Assembly (NCBI GenBank): GCA_019695345.1
Contig: JAIBAE010000051.1
Location: 1 to 32,233 of the forward strand
Length of the DNA: 32,233 nt
From: Bacteroidota bacterium
GTDB lineage: Bacteria; Bacteroidota; Ignavibacteria; Kapaibacteriales; NICIL-2
Reading direction: 5' to 3'
Shown piece after piece: positions 18,194 to 27,292 of this stretch. The notes beneath the pieces were generated by a model. The model had not been told where the DNA came from. It saw only the letters and a list, made by a program, of their open reading frames with translations, and did not search any database. The stretch's first letter is position 1. Each line of letters opens with the position of its first letter. The translations under genes and the position numbers were made by a program.

Positions 18194-18376
18194 CTACATT
18201 TTTTCAGCGAGTGGTTGTTGAGAATCCAATGGTAATTGCGCAATAGTATCGAGTTCGCGTTTATCTTTACGGAACGCCCATACTAACATGCTGCAAAAAA
18301 CCAATACGAACAGAATCAGAGAAATAATCGGATATATTTCTACGCCTGCAATGCCTTCAAGAACATTTTTATACAT
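18194..18376 (-). CDS. ccoQ: cbb3 oxidase subunit CcoQ
   Basis: 60 residues: a short N-terminus, one membrane helix (about 14-36), then the charged segment FRKDKRELDT, as in CcoQ/FixQ proteins. Known CcoQ stabilises the complex. The ATG at 18376 has AAAGGAA upstream. It lies between ccoNO (23 bases) and ccoP (62 bases), which supports the call despite its small size. Confidence 0.9.
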   Translation of the reverse strand: MYKNVLEGIAGVEIYPIISLILFVLVFCSMLVWAFRKDKRELDTIAQLPLDSQQPLAEKM

Positions 18377-18399
18377 GATTTTTTCCTTTATTAATGTTC

Positions 18400-20550
18400 T
18401 TAATTACTTGCTGTTTTATTGCCTTTAATATCCGTGCCCAACCGTTGCAGGTATGCAATTAATGCAACGATTTCTTTATCGGAGTCGGTTGTGAAACCAC
18501 TCTTGGTTAAGTAATCCGAAATACCTTGAGCTTGTTTTTTAGCATCAGCTAAAGCTTGACCTTCATACCCATCGGGATATGGAACGCCGAGTTTGCGTAA
18601 GGTAATGATTTTACCTTCGGTGCTTTGCCAATCGGTATTACGGTTATACAACCATGTGTATGCAGGCATAATAGAGTTTGGTGATGTTGAACGTGGGTCG
18701 TTCATGTGTTTAAAGTGCCATCCTGCTTCGGGGCGGATAACGCCTTCGCGGTGTAAATCCGGACCTGTACGTTTAGAACCCCATTGGAATGGATGGTCAT
18801 ACACAAACTCGCCTGCTTTAGAGTACTCGCCATAACGCTCTGTTTCCGAGCGGAATGGACGAATCATTTGTGAGTGGCAAGTGTAGCAACCTTCGCGGAT
18901 ATAAATATCCCGACCTTGTACTTCCAACGGTGTGTATGGTTTTACACTTGCTATTGTTGGGATGTTTGATTTTACTAAGAAAGTAGGAATGAACTCAACC
19001 AAGCCACCAATTAAAACAGCAACAACTGCCCAAACTGTAAAACGTAATGGGCGGCGTTCCAAGAAACGGTGCCATGTTTTATCGTGTTCACTTCTGATTT
19101 CCGGCTGTGCTGCAAGTGGCGCTGCTTCTGCTGCTTCGTTTGCAACAAGTTTACCTTGCTTAGCAGTTTTGAAGATATTCCAAACACCAATTACCGAACC
19201 CACTAAATACAACGTACCACCAACTATACGTATCATATACATTGGAAGTATTTGCGTTACGGTATCTAAGAATAAAGGATATTTTAACGAACCGTCTGCA
19301 TTAAATTCTTTCCACATCAAAGACTGCGCAATACCTGCCCAATACATTGATACACCATATAGTACAATACCTAATGTCATGAACCAGAAGTGCCAGTTTG
19401 CAAGTTTCTTAGAGAACAATTCTGTTCTGTACATTTTTGGGAAAATGTAATACAACATAGCAAAACCTACTCCGCCATTCCATGCCAATGCACCAATATG
19501 TACGTGACCAATAATGTAATCGGTGTAGTGAGTTAATGCGTTGAAGTTTTTGAGCGACATCATCGGTCCTTCAAACGTGCTCATACCATACGCCGTAACA
19601 CCAACCACCATAAATTTTAATACCGGGTTTTCGCGAACTTTATCCCAAGCACCACGAAGCGTCATTAAACCGTTAACCATACCACCCCACGAAGGAGCAA
19701 TAAGCATGAACGAGAATACAGTTCCGAGTGATTGAGCCCAATCTGGCAATGCAGTATATAACAAGTGGTGAGGTCCAGCCCAGATATACAAGAATATCAA
19801 CGCCCAAAAGTGAACGATAGAAAGTCTGTAAGAATACACTGGGCGTTCTGCTGCTTTTGGTATAAAGTAATACATCATACCAAGAAATGGTGTAGTTAGG
19901 AAGAATGCCACAGCATTATGTCCGTACCACCACTGAACCAAAGCATCTTGTACACCTGCATACGCAGAATAACTTTTTAAGAAACTAACAGGTAATTCAA
20001 ATGAGTTAACTATGTGGAGAAGGGCAACTGTAGCAAATGTTGAAATATAGAACCATATTGCAACATAAATGTGGCGTTCACGACGTTTAAAAATGGTCAT
20101 CATCATGTTAACACCAAATATCACCCAAACTAAAGCAATAAGGATATCAATTGGCATTTCCAATTCAGCATATTCCTTGCCTGTAGTTATACCAAGAGGT
20201 AACGTCAGAGCTGCGCACACTATAATAAACTGCCAACCCCAAAAGTGCAGTTTGCTAAATAAATCATTCCACATCCTTGCCTTACAAAGGCGTTGAAGTG
20301 AATAATACACACCGGCAAAAATAGCATTACCTGCAAAGGCAAAGATTACTGCGTTTGTGTGTAACGGACGTAAACGACCGTATGAAAGGAAATCTACGCC
20401 TCCGAGAAACTCAGGAAATCGAAGTTTGATTGCAACCATAATTCCAACCAAAAAACCTACGATACCCCACAACATCATAGCAACTGCAAAGTTCCGAACA
20501 GTCTTATTGTCGTATTCGAACTTTTCAATTCGCATTGAATCTGAGGACAT
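18400..20550 (-). CDS. ccoNO: Fused cbb3 oxidase subunits CcoN and CcoO
   Basis: 716 residues. The first about 470 form the catalytic CcoN with about twelve helices. Low-spin heme b ligands fit H64 and H351, and heme b3 fits H349. CuB ligands are H211, H261 and H262. Y255 occupies the place of the cross-linked Tyr (the same spacing as 207/251/257/258 in Pseudomonas stutzeri). A linker and a membrane helix (about 510-530) lead to the CcoO monoheme cytochrome c part, with C555, C558 and H559 (GCYTCHSQMIRPF) and M628 (NSIMPAY). It reduces oxygen to water and pumps protons. GGAGA precedes the ATG. Such NO fusions are known in Bacteroidota. Confidence 0.97.
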   Translation of the reverse strand: MSSDSMRIEKFEYDNKTVRNFAVAMMLWGIVGFLVGIMVAIKLRFPEFLGGVDFLSYGRLRPLHTNAVIFAFAGNAIFAGVYYSLQRLCKARMWNDLFSKLHFWGWQFIIVCAALTLPLGITTGKEYAELEMPIDILIALVWVIFGVNMMMTIFKRRERHIYVAIWFYISTFATVALLHIVNSFELPVSFLKSYSAYAGVQDALVQWWYGHNAVAFFLTTPFLGMMYYFIPKAAERPVYSYRLSIVHFWALIFLYIWAGPHHLLYTALPDWAQSLGTVFSFMLIAPSWGGMVNGLMTLRGAWDKVRENPVLKFMVVGVTAYGMSTFEGPMMSLKNFNALTHYTDYIIGHVHIGALAWNGGVGFAMLYYIFPKMYRTELFSKKLANWHFWFMTLGIVLYGVSMYWAGIAQSLMWKEFNADGSLKYPLFLDTVTQILPMYMIRIVGGTLYLVGSVIGVWNIFKTAKQGKLVANEAAEAAPLAAQPEIRSEHDKTWHRFLERRPLRFTVWAVVAVLIGGLVEFIPTFLVKSNIPTIASVKPYTPLEVQGRDIYIREGCYTCHSQMIRPFRSETERYGEYSKAGEFVYDHPFQWGSKRTGPDLHREGVIRPEAGWHFKHMNDPRSTSPNSIMPAYTWLYNRNTDWQSTEGKIITLRKLGVPYPDGYEGQALADAKKQAQGISDYLTKSGFTTDSDKEIVALIAYLQRLGTDIKGNKTASN

Positions 20551-20608
20551 ATCATGTCTCCATTATTAATGAATAAAAACGTGAGTTATAATGTATTGTC
20601 TAACTTTT

Positions 20609-20773
20609 TTACTTGCCTTTTGAATCGTCAATAGTTCCATCATCAAACAGCATCCGTACAGAAGGTGTGTATCTATCTTCAAACTGACCGCTTTTAACAG
20701 CCCACAGAAAATACCCCAAAAAGAATACTGCAATCAAAACACTAAATCCGATAAGCATAAATATTACTTCCAT
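20609..20773 (-). CDS. ccoS: cbb3 oxidase maturation protein CcoS
   Basis: 54 residues: MEVIFMLIGFSVLIAVFFLG and on, one membrane helix (about 2-25), then the family-typical tail WAVKSGQFEDRYTPSVRMLF. CcoS is required to load cofactors into the cbb3 oxidase. It starts two bases after the ccoI stop, so translation is coupled, and ends 58 bases before ccoNO. It is easily missed because of its length. Confidence 0.93.
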   Translation of the reverse strand: MEVIFMLIGFSVLIAVFFLGYFLWAVKSGQFEDRYTPSVRMLFDDGTIDDSKGK

Positions 20774-20775
20774 GG

Positions 20776-23253
20776 TTACCTCGCAGAAATTGATTTTTCA
20801 CGCATACGCATCAAACCATACGCTATTCCAACTACGCTCCAAGAGCTTAACGGCATAAACAACGCAGCAAACATTGGAGTTAATGCACCTGTACAAGCTA
20901 AGTATAAACCTATTGCATTGTACACAACCGAAACCCAGAACGCTATCTTTAATACAGTAATTGAGTAGCGTGCAAAATCTATATATGTAGGAAGTCCTTC
21001 AATTTGTTCAGCTGCTAAAATTGCATCGCACGCCGGAGTAAATGATGATGTATTCTCGGTTAATGCAATACCAATGTTGCTTTGTTTTAACGCTCCCGCA
21101 TCGTTAATGCCATCGCCAACCATTGCAACAAACTCACCATTACTTTGTAACTGTTTTACAAACTGTAGCTTGTCTTCGGGTGATTGTTGGAAAGCTAAAT
21201 GTGATTCGCCAAAATATTCGGAGAGAGTATTACGCTCACTATCGTTATCACCAGAGATTACAAACAGTTTTAAACTATTTTTCAAGTCATCTATAACTTT
21301 ACGAATACCATTTCTATAGATATTACCAATTGTATAATATCCAATACATTCATTATCTATTGAAACATATACACTTGATGTTGAAGATATTTTTACTACT
21401 TGTGTTGTTGAGTATTTATTGGTAAAATCTGCCGAACCAACTCTAACAAGATGATTCTCAAAATTCACCTCTACTCCTTCACCGGCAATCTCGTTGGTTG
21501 ATACAATTTTTGTAGCGTAAACTCCATTTACAACAAAGTTGTTATAAATGAAGTTAGAGCTAATTTGTCTGCTTAAAGGATGTGTTGATTGCTGTAAGGA
21601 AGCATATATCAATTGTGATTCTTCGTCGGATAACACTCTTCCCGATTCACTATGAAATTTAACGTCCGATTTACCAGAATACGTCAGTGTTCCGGTTTTA
21701 TCAAATACCACAGAACTAACCGATGCCAAATCTGTTACTACACCTACATTCTTAAGATAAAACTTGTTCTTGCCTAAAATACTGACTGCAGCGCCTAATG
21801 TAAACGGTGCTGCTAACGTTAGCGCGCATGGGCAAGCAACTATTAATACAGCAGTAAACGTATTAAGTGCCATGCCTACATTAGGCAACCAAAATAGTGC
21901 AGTAGCAACAGCAATCAGAGTAACTACTATTGTAAAGTATTTACCAAATGCATTTGATATATCAACTAATGTTGTCTTCTTTTCTTTACCGAATACATCA
22001 TTATTCCACAGTTGGGTTAAGTAAGAATGTGATACATCTTTGGTAACAGCAAATTCCGCTGCTGTACCTACAACCCGTCCACCTGCATAGACAGAATCGC
22101 CATGTAATAACTCAACCGGTTCCGATTCACCGGTTACAAATGAATAATCAACACGTACATTATCACTTACTAAAACAGAATCGGCAGGAATTAACTCTTT
22201 ATTTCGCACATACACGATATCACCAACCGAAAGCTTAGATACAGGTATAGTTCTTTCCTTTTTGTTTTTACGAACAACTACCGAGAGTGGAAAGAAAGAT
22301 TTATAGTTCCGTTCAAACGATAAAGTGTCAAAAGTTTTACGTTGAAATATCTTACCAATCAGCAAGAAGAATACTAATCCCGTAAAAGAATCCAAGTACC
22401 CGGTACCATACCCCATCACTATATCGAATATACTCCGGGCATACAAAAAGAATATTCCAATTGCTACAGGAACATCTAATGATATCGTGCGTTCTTTTAA
22501 AGAATACCAAGAATTCTTAAAGTACTCCGAGGCACTATAAAGCAATACTGGTGTTGCAATCACAATACTAAGAACAGCAAATACCGTTGACATTGACTGA
22601 GTTAAGATTGCACCATCTGTGCTGATTTTAGCCAAATAATCCGGAGCACTAAATATCATTACATTACCAAATGCAAAACCTGCAACGCCAACCTTCATAT
22701 ATAAACTACGCAAACCAGCAGAGTTGTTTTCACTCCGCACGTTTTTGTCATTATCCAAATTCGATAACGTTATATCGGGTTCGTAACCTAACTTGGTAAG
22801 TATTTCAACTATTTCGCGGAGGGATACATCGGCATGACGGTAGGTTATCGCAATTTCTTTTTTCAGGAAGTTAATTTTACTACCGACAATGCCCTCGTTT
22901 ATCTTATATAAATGTTCTAAAAGCCAAATACAAGAAGCGCAATGTATTTGTGGTAACACAAACGTTAGTTTGGAAATTACACCATCGCTGAAGCTAATAA
23001 GTGCCTTTACAACCGATTCATCTTCTAAGTATTCAAATCGTGCGGCACTCGCCTTTTTAAAGGATATCCCAGGATGGCTATCTAAATCGTAATACGTGCA
23101 AAGATTATTTTCTTGGAGTAGCTCAAATACAGTGCTACAACCAACACAACAAAATGTACGTTCGTGGTTTACAATTGCTCCATCATCGCATTGTTCACCA
23201 CAGTGAAAACAGCGAGTTTTAACAGAAACAATATTATTTCCCACATCTACCAT
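20776..23253 (-). CDS. ccoI: Copper-translocating P1B-type ATPase CcoI (FixI)
   Basis: Moves copper across the membrane for the CuB site of the cbb3 oxidase. I prefer the ATG at 23253 (825 residues); a TTG at 23283 would add ten. Numbered from that TTG, there is an N-terminal Cys region (C25/C28 and CCVGC at 45-49, as in CcoI-type ATPases). An HMA copper-binding CASC is at 115-118. Eight membrane helices follow, with CPC at 484-486. The phosphorylated Asp is D528 in DKTGTLT, HP is at 568-569, and GDGIND at about 723-728. All key residues are intact. It leads the operon and is followed two bases later by ccoS. Confidence 0.96.
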   Translation of the reverse strand: MVDVGNNIVSVKTRCFHCGEQCDDGAIVNHERTFCCVGCSTVFELLQENNLCTYYDLDSHPGISFKKASAARFEYLEDESVVKALISFSDGVISKLTFVLPQIHCASCIWLLEHLYKINEGIVGSKINFLKKEIAITYRHADVSLREIVEILTKLGYEPDITLSNLDNDKNVRSENNSAGLRSLYMKVGVAGFAFGNVMIFSAPDYLAKISTDGAILTQSMSTVFAVLSIVIATPVLLYSASEYFKNSWYSLKERTISLDVPVAIGIFFLYARSIFDIVMGYGTGYLDSFTGLVFFLLIGKIFQRKTFDTLSFERNYKSFFPLSVVVRKNKKERTIPVSKLSVGDIVYVRNKELIPADSVLVSDNVRVDYSFVTGESEPVELLHGDSVYAGGRVVGTAAEFAVTKDVSHSYLTQLWNNDVFGKEKKTTLVDISNAFGKYFTIVVTLIAVATALFWLPNVGMALNTFTAVLIVACPCALTLAAPFTLGAAVSILGKNKFYLKNVGVVTDLASVSSVVFDKTGTLTYSGKSDVKFHSESGRVLSDEESQLIYASLQQSTHPLSRQISSNFIYNNFVVNGVYATKIVSTNEIAGEGVEVNFENHLVRVGSADFTNKYSTTQVVKISSTSSVYVSIDNECIGYYTIGNIYRNGIRKVIDDLKNSLKLFVISGDNDSERNTLSEYFGESHLAFQQSPEDKLQFVKQLQSNGEFVAMVGDGINDAGALKQSNIGIALTENTSSFTPACDAILAAEQIEGLPTYIDFARYSITVLKIAFWVSVVYNAIGLYLACTGALTPMFAALFMPLSSWSVVGIAYGLMRMREKSISAR

Positions 23254-23304
23254 TGGTAAATCTGTATAGTTAATCTGCTGCAATTTAAGACTTATGTATC
23301 TTTT

Positions 23305-23344
23305 ATTCCAATTTTTTTTTACTCTTACATAAAATTATTGGAAT
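23305..23344. promoter_or_regulatory. Inverted repeat upstream of ccoI
   Basis: ATTCCAAT (23305-23312) and ATTGGAAT (23337-23344) face each other across 24 bases, in an AT-rich stretch 52-91 bases before the ccoI ATG. It might be an operator or part of the promoter region. It does not match the FNR consensus TTGAT-N4-ATCAA. Confidence 0.3.
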
Positions 23345-23373
23345 TTTGGTTAAAAGTGGTGTTCGAAGTGCGT

Positions 23374-23542
23374 CTGCTATCGCAGCCATACCGAATAGGC
23401 ATTCAATTCCAAAGCCATATCCTAAGGGACAGAATCGCTACTAAATGTAGAATGGTTACCGTGTTAGAGTTTAATATGAGGTGTTTTCCGGCAAGATTAC
23501 GTTGATGTGATGCTAGTGGAGAGGAGCCGTCCTGCGTTAGCA
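23374..23542. repeat. Dispersed intergenic element with inverted ends (copy 4, 169 bp)
   Basis: Lies between ccoI and the unknown gene at 23565. The left end starts TGCTATCGCAGCCATACCGA. The right end reads GAGCCGTCCTGCGTTAGCA and finishes at 23542. The motif GGACAGAATC is at 23427-23436, 53 bases from the left end and 106 from the right end. These spacings are nearly identical to the copy at 7701, although most of the inner sequence differs. Confidence 0.6.
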
Positions 23543-23564
23543 GAATATTATTTTGATATGTGAA

Positions 23565-24005
23565 CTATACTGTTACTTTTTCTTCTTTGGTGGTTGAGTT
23601 TGAGTCGGCACTTATATTTTTATTGCAACAGCGTGCAAGTTCACGTTTTAATTGCTCTCGTTCTTCAGTGCTTAGATTATATAATGAGGAGGTATTATTA
23701 TTATGTTGCTGTTGAATTTCTTGTTTTACTTGCTGCGAATGTGCCGCTGGACATTGTTTCTCGGCTTCTCTTATTTGCCCAAAACGAATACCTGAATATA
23801 TTACGTACGCAATAGATACCAAGCCAATGGATTCCAAGTACGACATTTTCTTTTCTTCTTCGTACTTATTAAGGAAGTTATTCCACGAGAACCACAGTAT
23901 AACCGCAAAGAACGCCATTAATCCACCGATACTCAGGATATAAAATCCGGAGCGGGCAATTGTTGTTTTAAGGGAGGTATCGGGTAGATTGTAACGATTA
24001 TCCAT
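23565..24005 (-). CDS. Unknown two-TM protein with charged, Cys-containing C-terminal tail
   Basis: 146 residues, not recognised. Two membrane segments (about 19-40 and 54-72) flank a charged loop (LNKYEEEKKMS). The C-terminal half is polar, Gln/Asn-rich and predicted helical (HSQQVKQEIQQQHNNN, then EEREQLKRELARCCNKN), with an isolated C86 and a CC pair near 126. Both ends are probably cytoplasmic. It sits between the ECF-type sigma gene and the cbb3 operon. A terminator separates it from the sigma gene and a repeat element from ccoI. A role linked to either is only a guess. Confidence 0.7.
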   Translation of the reverse strand: MDNRYNLPDTSLKTTIARSGFYILSIGGLMAFFAVILWFSWNNFLNKYEEEKKMSYLESIGLVSIAYVIYSGIRFGQIREAEKQCPAAHSQQVKQEIQQQHNNNTSSLYNLSTEEREQLKRELARCCNKNISADSNSTTKEEKVTV

Positions 24006-24073
24006 TTTTAATTACTGTAGTTTCAACTGCTAACACCTATAATGACGTGAGTAATTTAATTTATTTTTTTTCT

Positions 24074-24109
24074 AAAAAAAAATCCGATGTTGTTGCCAGC
24101 ATCGGATTT
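24074..24109 (-). terminator. Rho-independent terminator of the sigma factor gene
   Basis: On the minus strand a 10-bp stem (AAATCCGATG / CATCGGATTT) with a 10-nt loop runs into a T run of about nine (A's at 24074-24082 on plus). It is 28 bases past the stop at 24137. Confidence 0.9.
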
Positions 24110-24136
24110 AACATTTGTCGTTTGTAAGACTATAAT

Positions 24137-24718
24137 TTAAGCATCAATCTTTTCCGGAACGTATCCATCATTTAGGGCAGTATATAACATTTCTAAACGA
24201 GTGCGTAAATGCAATACTGCGTAGCGTTTTCTTGCTAATAATGTATTGATATTTACTCCGGTCTCTTCACTCATCTCGCGGAATGAAACACCTTCAAACT
24301 CATTCTTTTCAAATACTTCACGTTGTTCATCCGGTAATTCAGCCAAACCTTTTTGTACTTCGTTCCAAATTGTACGGCGCACTAAATCAGTTTCCGGACT
24401 ATAACTTAAATCGGCAATAAAGTTCTCAAAAGAATCCATTCCATCTTCTACTTGTCCGGGTGTTTGCATATCAGAAAAGTTGTCTGTCCGTTTTTTACGG
24501 TACGAGTCAATGATTTTATTTCTAACGGCAGTAAATACCCACGATGCTATATTTTCAATTGGTTTCTCTACGTGCGCCGATGCAGCTAACACATTGGCAA
24601 ATACATCTTGTAAAATGTCTTCAGCTTCTTCGTGGCTGCGAACACGCTGACGTATAAATCCCAAAAACTTTTTTCTATCCGTGCGAAAGAGATTTTCTAT
24701 TTGCATTACGAGGTCCAT
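24137..24718 (-). CDS. ECF-type RNA polymerase sigma factor
   Basis: 193 residues. Sigma region 2 (about 8-80) has EEAEDILQDVFANVL and the DNA-melting/-10 helix segment IASWVFTAVRNKIIDSYRKK. A 40-residue acidic linker follows. Sigma region 4 (about 125-180) has LAELPDEQREVF and the helix-turn-helix SFREMSEETGVNINTLLARK. AGAGGAG six bases before the ATG at 24718 fixes the start. No anti-sigma gene is next to it; the following two-TM protein lies beyond a terminator and has no zinc motif of that class. Targets are unknown. It directs a subset of promoters, probably for a stress or envelope response. Confidence 0.93.
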   Translation of the reverse strand: MDLVMQIENLFRTDRKKFLGFIRQRVRSHEEAEDILQDVFANVLAASAHVEKPIENIASWVFTAVRNKIIDSYRKKRTDNFSDMQTPGQVEDGMDSFENFIADLSYSPETDLVRRTIWNEVQKGLAELPDEQREVFEKNEFEGVSFREMSEETGVNINTLLARKRYAVLHLRTRLEMLYTALNDGYVPEKIDA

Positions 24719-24826
24719 ATTGAACTCCTCTAAATTTGTGGCAATTTTTTGTTAGGTGTAGGTTTTTCCTACTTGAGTCGTTTGTTGATAGATTCAGCTC
24801 TTATCAATTGTTCACTCAGACTCTCC

Positions 24827-24855
24827 TTTATAGTATTAGTTTAATGCTAAGACAA
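24827..24855 (-). promoter_or_regulatory. Possible sigma-70-type promoter of the sigma factor gene
   Basis: On the minus strand TTGTCT (24855-24850) and TATAAA (24832-24827) are 17 bases apart, about 110 bases before the ATG at 24718. It is a 4/6 and 5/6 match to the E. coli consensus. Bacteroidota primary sigma factors often prefer other sequences, so this is tentative. Confidence 0.3.
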
Positions 24856-25030
24856 ACTGTGCCAAATAAGGTTACAGTATTTTTTCAAACTTTTTGTCAT
24901 TTTTTATCTGTCAATCTGCTACTACTGTCACATAGAATGTGCACTCATGTCACAGTCAATAATGTTTATCCAAGTAGTTTGTTTCAGTTGACACTTGTAC
25001 CATTGACTGAAACACCCGCCGATTGTTTCA
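24856..25030. other. Rest of the non-coding gap between the sigma gene and hutU
   Basis: Holds no gene. It contains the short palindrome CACAT-AGA-ATGTG (24929-24941) and an 8-bp inverted repeat GTTTCAGT / ACTGAAAC (24981-24988, 25006-25013). The latter lies 18 bases after the hutU stop and could be a weak transcription end, but it lacks a T run. Confidence 0.4.
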
Positions 25031-26680
25031 TTACTTCTTTAGTGGAATTGTTATTCCAAATGTATCTGCATTATCAATTGCTTTTTGGTATCCTGCATCT
25101 GCGTGACGAATGATTCCCATGTATGGGTCGTACGTTAACACTCTTTGCAAACGCTTACTTGCCAAATCTGTGCCATCGGCTACTACAACCATTCCGGCAT
25201 GTAGTGATAATCCCATTCCAACACCACCACCATGATGTAACGATACCCAGGTAGCACCGCCAATAGCATTTAAGGCAAAATTGAAATAAACCCAGTCTGC
25301 AATTGCGTCCGAGCCATCCAACATAGCTTCGGTCTCTCTGTACGGCGAAGCAACTGACCCGCAGTCTAAATGGTCTCTACCAATTACAATTGGTACTGAT
25401 ACTTTACCGGTTTTTACTAACTCATTAAACAACTGTCCTGCCTTTGCGCGCTCGCCATACCCCAACCAACATATACGTGCCGGTAATCCTTGATAACCAA
25501 TGTGTTTTTGTGCGTTCGTAATCCACCTATGTAATGGTTCATTATCTGGGAACAATTCCATAATTGCTTGGTCTGTAACGGCAATATCATTTGGGTCGCC
25601 ACTTAATGCAACCCAACGGAATGGTCCACGACCGTCGCAAAACTGTGGGCGTATGTAGGCAGGTACAAAACCGGGGAAATCAAATGCATTTGTAATTCCT
25701 CCAGAGTCTTTAGCAATTCCACGGATGTTATTGCCGTAATCAAATACTTTAGCCCCCTTCTTCTGGAACTCTAACATTGCCTGAACATGTGTGGCAATAG
25801 ACTTATAGGTTTCCTGCAAATACGTATCAGGAGCATTACCTCTCAGCGCATCTGCTTCTTGTTTGGTGTATCCTGCCGGATAATACCCATTCAACGGGTC
25901 GTGTGCAGAAGTTTGGTCAGTTACTACATCAGGTATAATTCCGCGTCGTAACAACTCAGGTAAAATTTCAGCTGCATTACCAACCAAACCAACCGAAACA
26001 GCTGTTTTGTTAGCTACATTCTCATTAATTATGGATAGCGCATCATCAAGTGATGTCGTTTTATGTTGGCAGTAACCATCTCTAATTCGTAAATCAATTC
26101 TCGATTCATCTATCTCAACGCATAATATTGCTGCACCGGCAAAATATGCTGCCAATGGTTGTGCGCCACCCATGCCGCCCAAACCGGAAGTAAGAACAAA
26201 TCTGCCATGCAACGAGCCACCAAAATGTTCGCGACCACATTCTGCAAAAGTTTCGTATGTTCCCTGAACAATGCCTTGTGTTCCAATATAAATCCAACTA
26301 CCTGCCGTCATCTGTCCGTACATCATCAAGCCCAATTCGTCCAATCTGCGGAACTCATCCCACGTAGCCCATTTACCAACAAGGTTAGAATTAGCAATCA
26401 ACACTCTTGGTGCATCAACATGTGTTTGAATTACACCAACGGGTTTACCCGACTGCACCAACAACGTCTCATCTTCATTCAAACTGCGCAAACATCCTAA
26501 AATTGCATCAAAACTTTCCCAGTTTCTGGCAGCTTTACCTAAACCGCCATACACTATTAACTTCTCCGGGTGTTCAGCATTCTCTGGGTCAAGATTATTC
26601 TGAATCATACGGTAGGCGGCTTCAATCTGCCAATTTTTACAATGCAGTTCGTTACCTCGTGGCGCTCTAACTGTTCTCAT
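25031..26680 (-). CDS. hutU: Urocanate hydratase (urocanase)
   Basis: Converts urocanate to imidazolone propionate in histidine breakdown, using tightly bound NAD+; 549 residues, full length. It carries the conserved [20 protein letters not shown] (121-140) and the NAD-binding [10 protein letters not shown] (166-175). [10 protein letters not shown] and a Gly/His-rich stretch ([15 protein letters not shown]) near the C-terminus are also kept. The start follows the DUF971 stop by four bases, so they are cotranscribed. No hutH, hutI or hutG lies in the window, so the rest of the pathway must be elsewhere. Confidence 0.97.
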   Translation of the reverse strand: MRTVRAPRGNELHCKNWQIEAAYRMIQNNLDPENAEHPEKLIVYGGLGKAARNWESFDAILGCLRSLNEDETLLVQSGKPVGVIQTHVDAPRVLIANSNLVGKWATWDEFRRLDELGLMMYGQMTAGSWIYIGTQGIVQGTYETFAECGREHFGGSLHGRFVLTSGLGGMGGAQPLAAYFAGAAILCVEIDESRIDLRIRDGYCQHKTTSLDDALSIINENVANKTAVSVGLVGNAAEILPELLRRGIIPDVVTDQTSAHDPLNGYYPAGYTKQEADALRGNAPDTYLQETYKSIATHVQAMLEFQKKGAKVFDYGNNIRGIAKDSGGITNAFDFPGFVPAYIRPQFCDGRGPFRWVALSGDPNDIAVTDQAIMELFPDNEPLHRWITNAQKHIGYQGLPARICWLGYGERAKAGQLFNELVKTGKVSVPIVIGRDHLDCGSVASPYRETEAMLDGSDAIADWVYFNFALNAIGGATWVSLHHGGGVGMGLSLHAGMVVVADGTDLASKRLQRVLTYDPYMGIIRHADAGYQKAIDNADTFGITIPLKK

Positions 26681-26684
26681 GATA

Positions 26685-27044
26685 TTAATTGTTTAATGTT
26701 GACTCGATATTCTTAATGTCTTTATCCGAAAGAGCATGAGTAATTGCAACATTTCGCAACATTTCCCATGTATAAATTCCGGAATCATGACCATCCTTCC
26801 ACGTTGCTTGTAAACCGTAGTTTCCAACAGGGACTAACGAAACCAACTCGTTCATTCCCGCAGAAAACTGTTTTAAGCCAAACGTGTACGTAACACCCAT
26901 AATCGTCTCGCCTTTACAATGGGCGCATGGACACTCTTCACGTAATTTCTCAAGTAAGAATGTACTCTTTTTCCCATCGCTCCATTCAAGCGAAAGCAAA
27001 TACGGTCTTGGTCTGGTTATAGTAGTAGGTATATAAGAGGGCAT
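26685..27044 (-). CDS. DUF971 (gamma-butyrobetaine hydroxylase-like N-terminal) domain protein
   Basis: 119 residues, a stand-alone single domain. It begins with the beta-strand pattern [11 protein letters not shown], then [12 protein letters not shown] with C38, C40 and C43, and the family ending [27 protein letters not shown]. The cysteines may bind metal; related small proteins are often linked to iron-sulfur cluster assembly factors. It is the first gene of a two-gene unit with hutU. Any functional link to urocanase is not established. Confidence 0.88.
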   Translation of the reverse strand: MPSYIPTTITRPRPYLLSLEWSDGKKSTFLLEKLREECPCAHCKGETIMGVTYTFGLKQFSAGMNELVSLVPVGNYGLQATWKDGHDSGIYTWEMLRNVAITHALSDKDIKNIESTLNN

Positions 27045-27157
27045 GTAGTTCTTTATGCTTAAACACAGTACAAAAATCGGAAACTTTTCTCAAGCATTGA
27101 AACTTTTGACGTTTGCTTAACAAAAATTCACGCCATTTTTACAGTTATATAGTCTTC

Positions 27158-27181
27158 TGCTTCGCACGATGGCACCTAAAC
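27158..27181. repeat. Possible left-end copy of the dispersed repeat (weak half copy)
   Basis: TGCTTCGCACGATGGCACC resembles the left ends elsewhere (TGCTATCGC...GGCACC) with a small gap. No partner end or clear inner motif follows. It lies in the divergent gap between the DUF971 gene and comF. Confidence 0.3.
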
Positions 27182-27292
27182 TCTGCGCCAGTATTACCTT
27201 AACTTGCCAATCAGACCAACTTGCACCGTAACACCCTACATCGTGATATTGTTCCATATATTCGCTCTGTTGAAAAATTTCCCTATATCCAT

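Noticed and set aside
23284-23373. FNR or CRP box for the cbb3 operon
   Set aside because: No TTGAT-N4-ATCAA or TGTGA-N6-TCACA match was found; only the ATTCCAAT/ATTGGAAT inverted repeat is present.
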